A stretch of 64,000 nucleotides of DNA, taken from positions 80,210 to 144,209 of the forward strand of contig JAUVXV010000004.1 of the NCBI GenBank assembly GCA_030603365.1, given 5' to 3'. The notes under the pieces were generated by a model that did no database searches, was not told the DNA's origin, and saw only the letters and a program-made list of their open reading frames with translations. A program made the translations under genes and the position numbers. This document shows positions 44,863-54,482 of the stretch, in pieces (within the stretch, counting starts at the first letter, position 1; every line of letters starts with the position of its first letter). The DNA is from Candidatus Heimdallarchaeota archaeon. GTDB lineage: Archaea > Asgardarchaeota > Heimdallarchaeia > Heimdallarchaeales > Heimdallarchaeaceae.

Positions 44863-45354
44863 ATGCGTGGAATGAGAAGAAAGGAAAAAGCAATAGATGA
44901 TATTGAAGAATTGCAGCATATTTTGAAAACTGTTAAACATATTACTATAGCAATGTGTCAAGATAATGAACCCTATTTGGTTACTTTGAGTCATGGTTAT
45001 GATCCAAAAGAACATTGTATTTTCTTCCACTGTGCAAGCGAGGGTAAAAAAATCGATATCTTAAAAGAAAATAACATTGTGTGGGGACAGGCTTTAGTTG
45101 ATGAAGGGTATATTCAAGGAGCTTGTGATCATCTATATGCAACTGCTCAATTCAAGGGCAAAGTGCGCTTTCTAGAAGATTTTGAAGAGAAAAAAACAGC
45201 TTTGGAACTTATGATTAAGAAACTAGATGAGAAACCAGAGGAAGTAGCTGAAAAACAATTAACAGAGCAATCCGTTACTAGGGTTGCCGTAGGAAGGATT
45301 GACATTGAATATATGAGCGGTAAAAAATCTAAGGATGTAATCATTAGTCTTTGA
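44863..45354 (+). CDS. Pyridoxamine 5'-phosphate oxidase-like (FMN split-barrel) protein
   Basis: 163 residues from ATG 44863; longer in-frame starts lack support. The pattern MRRKEKAIDD, ITIAMCQDNEPYLVTLSHGY, then FHCASEGKKIDIL and ATAQFKGKVRFLED fits NimA-like and other flavin-binding split barrels. They bind FMN, F420 or heme and reduce small molecules. A partial copy of the 3' half, with a stop codon and 5' decay, lies at 7577-7945. That makes this the intact member. The zinc-finger gene follows 37 bp downstream. Confidence 0.82.
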   Translation: MRGMRRKEKAIDDIEELQHILKTVKHITIAMCQDNEPYLVTLSHGYDPKEHCIFFHCASEGKKIDILKENNIVWGQALVDEGYIQGACDHLYATAQFKGKVRFLEDFEEKKTALELMIKKLDEKPEEVAEKQLTEQSVTRVAVGRIDIEYMSGKKSKDVIISL

Positions 45355-45391
45355 CGTTATATTGATAAGTGTTCAAGTTGTCAAATCAAAC

Positions 45392-45640
45392 ATGCCAATG
45401 TTCGGTAAATGCGCCCAATGTGGAAGATCTTTAGATGAGGGAAAGAAAACTTGTGGAGCTAGCTTCGCAATATGTAAAAAATGTAAGATGTTAATCCATC
45501 CACATTGTATGGGGGAACATAGGTTAATGCATAATCGCCAAGATATGATAGCAAAATATGCTACAAAAAATGAGTATGATTCTGTTTTTTCAAGAACTAT
45601 CGCGTTCATTAAAGAGAAATTGTCTAAATCAAAATCCTGA
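45392..45640 (+). CDS. Small B-box-like zinc-binding protein
   Basis: 82 residues from ATG 45392. Cysteine and histidine spacing CAQC...C...CKKC...HPHCMGEH...H (residues about 7-48) matches a treble-clef or B-box-like double zinc site, followed by a helical, lysine-rich tail. B-box and related zinc fingers mediate protein contacts in eukaryotes. Here the partner is unknown. It follows the split-barrel gene in the same direction and may share its transcript. Confidence 0.65.
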   Translation: MPMFGKCAQCGRSLDEGKKTCGASFAICKKCKMLIHPHCMGEHRLMHNRQDMIAKYATKNEYDSVFSRTIAFIKEKLSKSKS

Positions 45641-45696
45641 TAGTTGAAGGATTGAAAGAAGCCAATATTTTTAACTTTCCGATATCCTTTTTCATT

Positions 45697-46680
45697 ATGG
45701 AATATAGAAGATTAGGTTCTACTGGAGTTAAAATATCTCCTGTTGTTCTTGGAACAATGCAGATGGGATGGAGAGTGGAGGAAGAAGAATCTTTCAAAAT
45801 AATGGATAAGGCAATTGAGTTGGGTATTAATTGCTTTGATACAGCTGATGTCTATTCTTATTGGGCTGATAATAGTTATCCTGGAAAGACTGAAGAGATA
45901 ATAGGTCGATGGCTAGAAGATAGAGGCGCAAGAGATGATCTTGTTCTAGCTACTAAGCTCAGAGGAGCAATGAGTGATGATATTAATGATCGAGGTTTAT
46001 CTCGAAGACATGTTCATCAAGCTATTAAAGGAAGTTTGAAAAGACTTCAGACAGACTGGATTGACCTTTATCAGATACATAGTTTTGATAATGATGTACC
46101 TATTGAGGAAACTCTTCATGCTCTTAACCTGCTAGTGGATGATGGTTTAGTTAACTATATTGGCGCATCAAATATTCACCCTTGGATGTTAGTTGAATCC
46201 TTTTGGGTAAGCGAAAAAAATGGTTATGCTCGTTTTGAAACTGTTCAACCTCCATATAGTATTGTAAGAAGAATGCTGGTAGAACATCAAATGGAACATG
46301 TGATCAAGAAATATTGTCTAGGCGTTATTCCTTACAGTCCTTTAGCGGGAGGGTTCTTGACCAATAGATACTCTAGAGATGGTCCAATCCCAGATACACC
46401 ACGAAGTGAAGGCGCTCAAAAACGATACTTTACAGAGAAGAGATGGGCAATACATGAAGCAGTAAAAGAAATCGCAGATGTTAAGGAAGCGAAAATGACA
46501 CAAGTAGCAATAGCTTGGATATTAACTAAAGATTTCATTACTGCACCAATAGTAGGAGCAAATAGCGTTGAGCAACTAGAAGATAATCTAGGAGCTTTAG
46601 ACATAAAACTAGATGAAGATGAAATAAAAAGATTAGATGAAGTGTCAGACTGGGTTGCTGATTACGAAGAAATCAGATAA
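45697..46680 (+). CDS. Aldo/keto reductase
   Basis: 327 residues from ATG 45697 (MEYRRLGSTGVKISPVVLGT). The catalytic tetrad is visible as D and Y in NCFDTADVYSYW, K in LVLATKLRG, and H in LYQIHSFDND. The NADPH-binding end is APIVGANSVEQLEDNL. It is a member of the AKR superfamily that reduces aldehydes or ketones, substrate unknown. The gene ends at 46680 with its stop codon directly abutting the stop of the convergent gelsolin-like gene. Confidence 0.9.
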   Translation: MEYRRLGSTGVKISPVVLGTMQMGWRVEEEESFKIMDKAIELGINCFDTADVYSYWADNSYPGKTEEIIGRWLEDRGARDDLVLATKLRGAMSDDINDRGLSRRHVHQAIKGSLKRLQTDWIDLYQIHSFDNDVPIEETLHALNLLVDDGLVNYIGASNIHPWMLVESFWVSEKNGYARFETVQPPYSIVRRMLVEHQMEHVIKKYCLGVIPYSPLAGGFLTNRYSRDGPIPDTPRSEGAQKRYFTEKRWAIHEAVKEIADVKEAKMTQVAIAWILTKDFITAPIVGANSVEQLEDNLGALDIKLDEDEIKRLDEVSDWVADYEEIR

Positions 46681-47385
46681 CTATTTCCAGAACTGCCACC
46701 ATTTCTTTTCTCTTCTTGGTTCTTTTTTCTCTACAGTACTTCTGAGTTCTAGTACTCCGTCTTTTATCCCTAGTTTGAAAACCATGTTACGAAAACCTTC
46801 AGGTTCATTTTCTTCTTCAATAACATAAACTAACGGAGCGAATTTTCTTTCTACCTCAAGCTTTCTTGAAATTCTACCTGCTTCATATTTCTCTTTGATT
46901 TGGCTTTCCTTACCTATCCAAATGTAGATGTCTTCGTGGGCATCAAGAAGAAAGGCATCATCAGATTTGAAATATTGATATCCAACTGGTAAATCTATAA
47001 TATCTACTTCTCCTTTATCATCCTCTCTTAGTTGAAGTAAACGCATATCTTTCTGGATTTTCTTTTCAAAATGTTTTAGAAAACCTGGAGTATCACCCTC
47101 TACAACTTCAAAATCAATAATCCTGGTGAAAATTGCGGGTTCTTCACCCTCTAAAACTGCTTTTATTTTCAAATCCTTCTTCTTCTCTTCTACAATCTTA
47201 GCTCCCCAAGCACCTACAGCTTTGTCATCACAATAAGACTTAGATCCTAACCAAATCCAGAGTTCAGTGTCTGTTTCAATAACATACACGTCACCATTTA
47301 GAAATATGTAAGGTACCTCTAGGGGTATTAATTCCTTTTTTGAAACATGAAATACGTTCATACCACTGGTAAGATTAGTGAACAA
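46681..47385 (-). CDS. Two-domain gelsolin-like protein (Asgard eukaryotic signature protein)
   Basis: 234 residues. Domain 1 (about 10-100) holds VYVIETDTELWIWLGSKSYC and GAWGAKIVEEKKKDL. Domain 2 (about 125-215) holds AFLLDAHEDIYIWIGKESQI and YEAGRISRKLEVERKFAP. The D/E-x-Y/W-x-W-x-G strand and the following amphipathic helix are typical gelsolin features. Asgard two-gelsolin proteins bind and sever actin and respond to calcium, so a cytoskeletal role is likely. The tail EKKEPRREKKWWQFWK, with four aromatic residues in a basic setting, is unusual and could touch membrane or protein. Confidence 0.9.
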   Translation of the reverse strand: MFTNLTSGMNVFHVSKKELIPLEVPYIFLNGDVYVIETDTELWIWLGSKSYCDDKAVGAWGAKIVEEKKKDLKIKAVLEGEEPAIFTRIIDFEVVEGDTPGFLKHFEKKIQKDMRLLQLREDDKGEVDIIDLPVGYQYFKSDDAFLLDAHEDIYIWIGKESQIKEKYEAGRISRKLEVERKFAPLVYVIEEENEPEGFRNMVFKLGIKDGVLELRSTVEKKEPRREKKWWQFWK

Positions 47386-47426
47386 TATAATGATTTCCCT
47401 AAGAAGCGATTAGAATTTTCAAAAAT

Positions 47427-48395
47427 TCATTTAACTTCTTTGGGTAAATGTATCGCAAAAGTGCAGATATCATCTCCTTTCAAAACCGATTTTATTAGAT
47501 CTACTTCCAAAGATTGTTCGAAAATACCTTCAAAAGGAACTTTGTGCCAGCCACCTGAACAATTACAAAACGTATGTGAAACTTGATTTGCTTCGGGTTT
47601 TTGTAATGAGTCTCTAACCCAGGCACAATGACAATAATGATAACGCTTGGTTTTCTCATCTTTAGCTTCAATAAATTTTTTTATTTGATAAGGAATTTTA
47701 GATACATAAACAATATTCCCTTCTCTTTTTCCCGCTTCTATAGTTGGATCTGCTTCAACGTACTTATATTCTGGAGAATCATACCCATAGCGATCACCAA
47801 TAGTCTTCTTCCATTTGTCATGTAAGTGCTGTAAAACAACATCAATACTGCCTGATTTTTTATACATTCGTTTTAGTTTTTTAAACGATGGGGACTCTGG
47901 GCTTTTGAAGTGTAAATTATTGTTTAGAATTATCTTGCATGTTTTCTCATCAACATTAGCTTCTAGACAGTCCATCATACATTTTGTCCAGTCTGCTTTT
48001 CTTGCAGTTGTAGAGGTTTGCTTAATGGAACCACCAGCTTCCATGATTTGTTGCTGTAATTCTTCACCCACATATTCATTTAGTGTCTCTTCGAGTCTAA
48101 ATAGCCATGTTCCTCTACCTAACAGTTGATTCGAATTAGCAATTAAATTATTATTTTTTGTTGCTTTCCCATAACTTATCATAACTCGAAGAAATCTTTT
48201 CTTCTTTTTCTTATCAACTTCCCACTGTTTGAGAAAAGCTTGTAAATCTTTCAAGTATGATTTATCTATCCCAAGAGATTTCTTTTCGTTTTTAAGATAA
48301 TCATCAATTTTTCTTACAAAAGCAACGTATATCTCTGTAGTGTTTTCTTGCTTGTTTTGTGATTTCAAGTAATTAATAAATTTCTCCTCTTGCAT
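47427..48395 (-). CDS. Cysteine-rich protein resembling the DUF6144 family
   Basis: 322 residues. An N-terminal helical region contains a basic stretch (KKKKKRFLRVMISYGKA, about 77-93). CMMDCLEANVDEKTC lies near residue 140. The C-terminal part has YHYCHCAWVRDSL and HTFCNCSGGWHKVPFE, then a V4R-like end DDICTFAIHLP. I recall this C-terminal pattern from the uncharacterised DUF6144 family; the function is unknown. The cysteines could bind metal. It lies 42 bp upstream of the gelsolin gene on the same strand, so the two may be co-transcribed. Confidence 0.55.
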   Translation of the reverse strand: MQEEKFINYLKSQNKQENTTEIYVAFVRKIDDYLKNEKKSLGIDKSYLKDLQAFLKQWEVDKKKKKRFLRVMISYGKATKNNNLIANSNQLLGRGTWLFRLEETLNEYVGEELQQQIMEAGGSIKQTSTTARKADWTKCMMDCLEANVDEKTCKIILNNNLHFKSPESPSFKKLKRMYKKSGSIDVVLQHLHDKWKKTIGDRYGYDSPEYKYVEADPTIEAGKREGNIVYVSKIPYQIKKFIEAKDEKTKRYHYCHCAWVRDSLQKPEANQVSHTFCNCSGGWHKVPFEGIFEQSLEVDLIKSVLKGDDICTFAIHLPKEVK

Positions 48396-48481
48396 TGTTT
48401 ATACCTTATTACTGCATGAAGTAAATTCATATAACAGTTTAAGTTTTTGAATATATAAAGTAGTTAGAGGTTCTTAAGTTT

Positions 48482-49474
48482 TCAACTAATCTCTTTGATT
48501 TCTTCTACCTTTCCACCTATATCTAGACCTGCATTTCTCCCCCTTCCCTCAAAAATCACCTTGTCTCCTTTTCTATTAAATTCTACTAGTTTAATGTCTA
48601 CTTGAGCAGTTATACTTTCCAAAATACGTCCAGTCATAGAACCCTCAATGGGTGAAGCAAGGTCTACGCCCTCTGATTTGTGTGCTTCAATTTCTAATCT
48701 TCTCTTTCGATCAGCAAAATGCATAACAATCTTTTTTTCTCCAATGTTTAATTTAGTTAATTTAGCACCAGTATAATTTGTAAAACGATAGACTTTCCCT
48801 TTGTAGTAAAAACCTGCAACATAACCATCAAAAGCACTCCCTATCCAAGGTATTTTAGCAAAAGAAGCCATCAATGAAGTATCTGGAGTGTCAAAATGGT
48901 TTGATTGTAACCAAAGATAATAATGTGGGAAACTTCTACCGTAATCCTTCTCTATGTAACCCTTTCCGCCAGTAAAATCTATCTTGTTTGCATTAATTTC
49001 TAATTCACCCTCTAGGACGTGATCAAATCCAAGAACACCGTGGTAACATTCCATGAAGGGAACAAACCTATACCAGCTCATAACTCCAGGAGAAAAAGCT
49101 TTGACTGGCCAATTCTTAAGGTTTGAATGTTTGATTCTTCCTTTTATCTTGTAGTTGTCTTTGTTGATGTTTAACTCAATGAATTCAGAATTGAATCTAT
49201 TTTCACCAATACTTACATCAAAGCTCTTCTTGGAGAATTGAAAATCAGAAAAGTCATACTCAAAGAAGTTCATTACAGCTTTTTTACCATCGAAAAACTG
49301 AATGAAAGAAATAGCTTTACCATCTTTCTCGAAAGAAACACCTGGAATAATGGCGTAGATATTCTCTTCCTTTTTATCTACGATCTTGAAATACCATCCC
49401 TCAAAATATGATCGCATCTTCCTTTTGCCCTGATAATTTGCTGGTTTCCATATATTCCTGAATCTTCTAAACAT
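48482..49474 (-). CDS. Tocopherol cyclase-like protein
   Basis: 330 residues. The opening SYFEGWYFKIVDKKEENIYA, the middle GVLGFDHVLEGELEIN and the signature YIEKDYGRSFPHYYLWLQSN (about 183-202) are those of the tocopherol cyclase family. Plant members close the chromanol ring of vitamin E; archaeal and bacterial relatives have unknown roles, perhaps on quinones or other prenyl lipids. It is on the same strand as the gelsolin and DUF6144-like genes, but 86 bp away from the latter. Confidence 0.83.
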   Translation of the reverse strand: MFRRFRNIWKPANYQGKRKMRSYFEGWYFKIVDKKEENIYAIIPGVSFEKDGKAISFIQFFDGKKAVMNFFEYDFSDFQFSKKSFDVSIGENRFNSEFIELNINKDNYKIKGRIKHSNLKNWPVKAFSPGVMSWYRFVPFMECYHGVLGFDHVLEGELEINANKIDFTGGKGYIEKDYGRSFPHYYLWLQSNHFDTPDTSLMASFAKIPWIGSAFDGYVAGFYYKGKVYRFTNYTGAKLTKLNIGEKKIVMHFADRKRRLEIEAHKSEGVDLASPIEGSMTGRILESITAQVDIKLVEFNRKGDKVIFEGRGRNAGLDIGGKVEEIKEIS

Positions 49475-49686
49475 CGAGTTCTCGCCAGGTAGTTATTAGA
49501 ATGCTATTTTATAACGCTTATTGCTTTACAAAACAATTTTAGCTTATTTTCTCAAGAGTTTTGATTTTCTGTTTTTGGTGTTTTTATATTGTATTTAGTA
49601 TATAAAATGAGGGTGTGAACATCTGCTCGTCTTTAGCCCTAGCTACCTTACAACAGATGAACGCCCAATAGAGAATGGTGAAATAA

Positions 49687-49827
49687 AATGAGCAAAACAA
49701 AATATCAGCGTATGATAAGGCAAGCAGAAAATGAGTGGAAGTATTCCTTGGAGAACAAAGCGAAGCAAAAGAATCTTTACTTCTTTAACGGACAGATGAT
49801 TCTCTGCTAAACTTTAAATTTGCATAG
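49687..49827 (+). CDS. Small ORF, possible short protein
   Basis: 46 residues (MSKTKYQRMIRQAENEWKYS and onward), with GGTGA 6 nt before its ATG, a basic first half and no membrane segment. An inverted CATCTG/CAGATG pair lies just upstream (about 49630-49664), and a TATA-like TAGTATATAAAA precedes it near 49597. It may be a short peptide gene or a leader. Confidence is low because composition and length allow chance. No other gene is visible in 49475-49849. Confidence 0.35.
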
Positions 49828-49849
49828 GATTTTCTTACTATGAAAAACA

Positions 49850-51925
49850 TTGAACAATGAAACACTACAACAAACTGTTCGGATTGGTATTGACACAGGA
49901 GGGACCTTTACCGACTATGTTATTGTTTCGGAGGGGTATATTCAAGCTTGGAAGACTCCAACAACCCCAAAAGACCCAAGCGAAGGTATAGTCTTTGGAT
50001 TTAACGAAATAATGGAAAAGTTTCACTTTCAAAAAAATGATGTAGAAATCATTGTTCATGGAACAACAATAGGTACAAACGCTTTTTTGGAGGACAAATG
50101 TCCTCCTATTGCCTTTCTAACAACAAAAGGTTTCAAAGATATTATAGAAATTGGTCGACAACAGAGATCTGAGTTATATAATTTGAAGTTTAAACAGAAA
50201 TATCCTGTTAATTTCAATAAGGATATACTATTCGAAATTGAAGAACGTATGGATAACAATGGCAAGATATTGACACAACTTGATTTGACTTCCTTGCCTA
50301 ATTTTGCTTCAGCTTTAAGATCCAAGTCAATTGATACTGCAGCTGTTTCACTGTTATTTTCATTTCTTAACCCAACTCATGAAAATAGAATTAGTAAATT
50401 TTTAAGTGAGGAAGGCTTCAACGTTTTTACTTCATTTGAGATTAGTCCTCAAATCCGAGAGTACGAACGCTCCGTTACTACAATAGTAAATGCCAAAGTT
50501 AGTCCTGTAGTCAATTCGTATTTATCAAAATTACAAAGTAAATTAATAGAAAACAAAATTAATGCCCCTCTTTTAATCATGCAATCAAACACTGGAATGA
50601 GTGATGTTGCAGCAATAGGTAAATCTGGGATACAAACCCTCTACTCTGGTCTAGCAGGTGGAGTTCTGGCTGCAGCTGAGAGTCTCAAACATCTTAATCG
50701 TACTCATTTAGTGTCTCTAGACATTGGTGGAACTTCAACAGATGTTTCTGCTTTAATTGATGCCCCAGTTATTTTAAGAGAAAGAAATTTCGGAGGTTTT
50801 CCATTAGTTGCTAGTATGGTTGATGTAGAAACCATAGGAAGCGGAGGTGGTTCTATTGCCAAATTCAAAGATGGTTTACTGACTGTTGGTCCTGAATCTC
50901 AAGGAGCAAACCCTGGACCAGCTTGTTACTCGTTAGGAGGGAATTTGGTTACTTTAACTGATGCTAATCTTTACTTAGGTTATGTTCATGAAGATAACTT
51001 CGCAGGAAATTTGAATATAGATAAAAACAAATCTCATCTGTACTTGACCAAGCTCTATGATGAAATAAAATCTTCTTCATTTTCCCTTGAGATGGATTCT
51101 ATAGACGAACTAGCAATCTCAATAAGAAAAATACTGAACAATAATATTGCAAATGCAATAAGAATTGTTACAATCCAACGAGGGTTGGATCCAAGAGATT
51201 TTGCACTTCTAGGTTTTGGAGGAGCAGGACCTCTACAAGCTTGGGACATTGCTCAAGAACTAGAGATGGGAGGAGTAATTATACCTCCGTTCCCTGGAGT
51301 ATGGTCTGCATTTGGTCTTATTTCTTCAGATATCAAACATGAAAAAACTCAATCATATCTTCAAACAACAGATAATCTTGAGATAAGTGATATTAACAGC
51401 AAAATGCAAGAAATTCAGCAAAAACTTGTTGAGATATTAGATAGTGAAGAAGTAGCAAAAGGAAACCAAAGATTTAGTTATTCTTTGGATATGCGATATG
51501 TTGGACAATCTGATTTTCTTACACTAGATATCGAATTTCCTTTAAATAAAAGTCAATTAGATGAAATTATTAGTCGATTTCAAATCCTGCACAACCAGAA
51601 TTATTCTTGGTTTGATAAAGAACTACAAGTTGAAGTTGTGAATATATCAGTTAGTGGGATTGGTCTTGTACCAAGAACAAAATTACCTAAACTCCAAGTA
51701 GGAAAGGAAAGATCACCACAAGATTCACACAAAACGAGTAGAAGGATTAACTTTGATGGAGATTGGACAGATACTCTTGTTTATGAAAAATCTAGGCTTC
51801 TAGCAAATAATGTACTAGAAGGACCATGTATAATTGATCAGTTAGATACAACTACAGTAATCCCTCCAAAGGTTAAGGGTATAGTGGATAAGCTTGGATA
51901 TATTTCAATGGAGGAAATAAAATGA
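49850..51925 (+). CDS. hyuA: Hydantoinase A-type subunit (HyuA, ATP-dependent oxoprolinase/hydantoinase family)
   Basis: 691 residues. The actin/ASKHA ATP-binding motif RIGIDTGGTFTDYVIV opens the protein, and HGTTIGTNAFLE and SLDIGGTSTDVSALID follow. GPESQGANPGPACY and GFGGAGPLQAWDIAQELEMG are further family marks. With HyuB it opens cyclic amides or carboxylates ketones (N-methylhydantoinase, acetone/acetophenone carboxylase, 5-oxoprolinase). The start appears to be a TTG; no in-frame ATG precedes the first motif. The next gene overlaps by 4 bp (ATGA at 51922). Confidence 0.92.
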   Translation: MNNETLQQTVRIGIDTGGTFTDYVIVSEGYIQAWKTPTTPKDPSEGIVFGFNEIMEKFHFQKNDVEIIVHGTTIGTNAFLEDKCPPIAFLTTKGFKDIIEIGRQQRSELYNLKFKQKYPVNFNKDILFEIEERMDNNGKILTQLDLTSLPNFASALRSKSIDTAAVSLLFSFLNPTHENRISKFLSEEGFNVFTSFEISPQIREYERSVTTIVNAKVSPVVNSYLSKLQSKLIENKINAPLLIMQSNTGMSDVAAIGKSGIQTLYSGLAGGVLAAAESLKHLNRTHLVSLDIGGTSTDVSALIDAPVILRERNFGGFPLVASMVDVETIGSGGGSIAKFKDGLLTVGPESQGANPGPACYSLGGNLVTLTDANLYLGYVHEDNFAGNLNIDKNKSHLYLTKLYDEIKSSSFSLEMDSIDELAISIRKILNNNIANAIRIVTIQRGLDPRDFALLGFGGAGPLQAWDIAQELEMGGVIIPPFPGVWSAFGLISSDIKHEKTQSYLQTTDNLEISDINSKMQEIQQKLVEILDSEEVAKGNQRFSYSLDMRYVGQSDFLTLDIEFPLNKSQLDEIISRFQILHNQNYSWFDKELQVEVVNISVSGIGLVPRTKLPKLQVGKERSPQDSHKTSRRINFDGDWTDTLVYEKSRLLANNVLEGPCIIDQLDTTTVIPPKVKGIVDKLGYISMEEIK

Positions 51926-53505
51926 GTACAGGATTTAGTTTAATCGAGGCACAAGTAATCAATCAAGCATTGACCAATGTAGCTTTAGAAACAGGTATTG
52001 TTCTCCAACGTTCAGCTTTTTCACCAAATATTCGTGATAGATTAGATTTTTCAAGTGCTATATTGGATCAACATGGTCGTTTAATCGCTCAAGCAGAACA
52101 CATCCCTGTTCATCTAGGGGCAATGCCAGAGGGTGTTAAAGCTTTAATCAAACATTTTGGTAAAGAGAATATACTTGATGGCGATATATACATTGCCAAT
52201 AATCCTTACTTGGGTGGAACACATTTACCCGATATAGCAGTAGTAAAACCAATCTTCTTTGATCAAACCTTAGTTGGATATATTGCAAACAGATGTCATC
52301 ATGCAGATGTTGGAGGTGTTGTCCCTGGGTCTATGCCAAGTGGAAAATATACTCTGGAAGAAGAAGGATTTGTTATTAATCCAACAGTTTTGGAACGAAA
52401 TGGTGTTCTAAATCAAGATTGGTTCAATGAGTTTCTATCAAAAATACGAGTTCCAGATGAAAGAAAAGGGGATATTCAAGCACAACTAGCTTCCACTAAA
52501 ATCGGTGAAAAGAAGTTTCATTCAATTCTTAAGAAATATTCTTTAGAGAGAGTTCAGCAAATTATTGATTTCCTTAATGAACGATCCAAAAATGCTTCTT
52601 TAGAACTCATTAGAACCATCCCTGAAAACCAAAAGGTTAGTTTTACTGACTATATGGATAACGATGGAGTGAAAGAGGATCCTATAGGTATAACAGCTGA
52701 AGTTGAAAGAAAGGGTGACAAACTAATAGTTGATTATAGTAAAACCGATAATCAAGTTGAAGGAAATATCAATGCTACTTATGCCGTAACCCTCTCAGCG
52801 ACATATTATATTCTGCGTTGTTTGGTTTCTAGGGAGTATGCTACAAACAGTGGATTATATGAACCACTGGAGATTATAACAAAGAAAGGAACATTGATTG
52901 ATCCTCTTCCTCCCGCTGGTGTAGCAGCTGGAAATGTTGAAACTAGCCAAAGAATAACTGATGTGATGATCGGCGTTTTCTCACAACTATTCCCAGACGA
53001 TATTCCTGCAGCTAGCAGCGGAACAATGAATAATATAATTATTGGAGGAGTAAACCCCAAAGGAGTGCAGTTCACTTATTATGAAACACTTGCCGGTGGG
53101 ATAGGTGCAGGAAAGAATTACTCTCCTCCAAATGCAAAACACAGTCATATGACAAACACAAGAAATACTTCTGTTGAAGTTCTAGAGAAATATTATCCTC
53201 TAAGAATTCATGAATACTCTGTACTGCCTAATACAGGTGGTGAAGGAAAGTGGTCAGGAAGTAATGGTATTCGTAGAGCTGTTGAGTTGGTAGCTGATGA
53301 AGCTATTCTGTCTATTCAAAGTGAAAGAAGAAAATATTCGCCTTTTGGTTTGCTTGGTGGAAAGGATGGAGCGAAAGGTAAGAACATTTTGAAGACCCAA
53401 GAAGAGACAATTATACTTCCATCAAAAGTTACTAAGAAAATACTGAAGGGAGACATTGTCATTATAGAAACTCCTGGTGGTGGAGGATACGGAAAAGCAG
53501 AATAA
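51922..53505 (+). CDS. hyuB: Hydantoinase B-type subunit (HyuB)
   Basis: 527 residues. Family marks are SPNIRDRLDFSSAILDQHGR, EHIPVHLGAMPEGVKAL, NNPYLGGTHLPDIAVVKP, ANRCHHADVGGVVPGSMP and the ending IVIETPGGGGYGKAE. It is the metal-binding catalytic partner of HyuA and shares a 4-bp overlap with it. The substrate (hydantoin, oxoproline, or a ketone to be carboxylated) cannot be read from the sequence. Complete length. Confidence 0.92.
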   Translation: MSTGFSLIEAQVINQALTNVALETGIVLQRSAFSPNIRDRLDFSSAILDQHGRLIAQAEHIPVHLGAMPEGVKALIKHFGKENILDGDIYIANNPYLGGTHLPDIAVVKPIFFDQTLVGYIANRCHHADVGGVVPGSMPSGKYTLEEEGFVINPTVLERNGVLNQDWFNEFLSKIRVPDERKGDIQAQLASTKIGEKKFHSILKKYSLERVQQIIDFLNERSKNASLELIRTIPENQKVSFTDYMDNDGVKEDPIGITAEVERKGDKLIVDYSKTDNQVEGNINATYAVTLSATYYILRCLVSREYATNSGLYEPLEIITKKGTLIDPLPPAGVAAGNVETSQRITDVMIGVFSQLFPDDIPAASSGTMNNIIIGGVNPKGVQFTYYETLAGGIGAGKNYSPPNAKHSHMTNTRNTSVEVLEKYYPLRIHEYSVLPNTGGEGKWSGSNGIRRAVELVADEAILSIQSERRKYSPFGLLGGKDGAKGKNILKTQEETIILPSKVTKKILKGDIVIIETPGGGGYGKAE

Positions 53506-53662
53506 AGTGTGTTAGTACCGTATTATTTTGGTATTACTGTTTTTCTTATTTTTTGCTTTTAAGCTCCCAAACATACACAACTGAGGTTTTTTGCTTTTAG
53601 AGCATTTTTGTCGTATATTCGCTACACAAAAGATTTAGATAGGACTAAACTAAATCTAGTTC

Positions 53663-54454
53663 ATGGCAGAGAATGAACCCTTACTAATTGTGGAAACTGT
53701 AGGTGAGAATAGTAATATTGTAATTATAACATTGAATCGCCAGAAGAAGTTGAATGCATTAAACAAAGAAATGCTTGAGTTACTTGATAAAAAAATCAAA
53801 TCAATTAAACATGATCACAACATTAGAGCTATAATTATTTATTCAGAAGGTAAAAGCTGGTGTGCAGGTGTTGACTTAAAATGGGCATCAAGTTCAGTTT
53901 GGAAATTCGTAAAAGCGATTAAAATGGGTCGGAGAATATTTGCTAGAATAGAAAAACAACCGATTCCTGTAATAGCAGCTATTAATGGATATGCAGTTGG
54001 TGGAGGAATGGAGTTAGCACTATCTTGTGATATACGCGTTGCAGCTGATATTGCTACCTTCGCACAATCTGAGGCAACAATTGGTTTACCTCCTGGATGG
54101 GGTGGAACATATCGCTTACCAAAGGTTGTTGGTTTAAGTACAGCTAAAGCTTTAATCTACACAGGTAGAAGATTTTCTGCAGAAGAAGCTCTTGAAATGA
54201 AGTTTGTAAGTAAGATTGTACCCGTAGAAGAGTTGAAAAATCAGGCTATAGAGATAGCTGAATCCATTGCTAGAAGTGCCCCAATGGCTGTCAAAAAATC
54301 TAAGAAAGCCATTAACAAAGGTATTTCGACTACTGCTAGGGGAGGATATAGGGCAGAGAAAAGAGGAGTTTGGCGTTGCATTAGAACTAAAGATATAAGA
54401 GAAGGAATAACAGCTGTATTCGAGAAGAGAAAACCTGAGTTCAAAGGCAAATAG
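53663..54454 (+). CDS. Enoyl-CoA hydratase/isomerase
   Basis: 263 residues of crotonase fold. The oxyanion-hole segment is SEGKSWCAGVDLKWAS and the second is AINGYAVGGGMELALSCDIR. The catalytic glutamates are expected in GMELAL and in EATIGLPPGWGG, and both are there. It probably hydrates unsaturated acyl-CoA in fatty-acid or amino-acid breakdown. It lies 28 bp upstream of a DtxR-like regulator gene on the same strand. Confidence 0.9.
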   Translation: MAENEPLLIVETVGENSNIVIITLNRQKKLNALNKEMLELLDKKIKSIKHDHNIRAIIIYSEGKSWCAGVDLKWASSSVWKFVKAIKMGRRIFARIEKQPIPVIAAINGYAVGGGMELALSCDIRVAADIATFAQSEATIGLPPGWGGTYRLPKVVGLSTAKALIYTGRRFSAEEALEMKFVSKIVPVEELKNQAIEIAESIARSAPMAVKKSKKAINKGISTTARGGYRAEKRGVWRCIRTKDIREGITAVFEKRKPEFKGK

Positions 54455-54482
54455 TTTCTCGTAAGAGTTAAGGGGATTCTCC

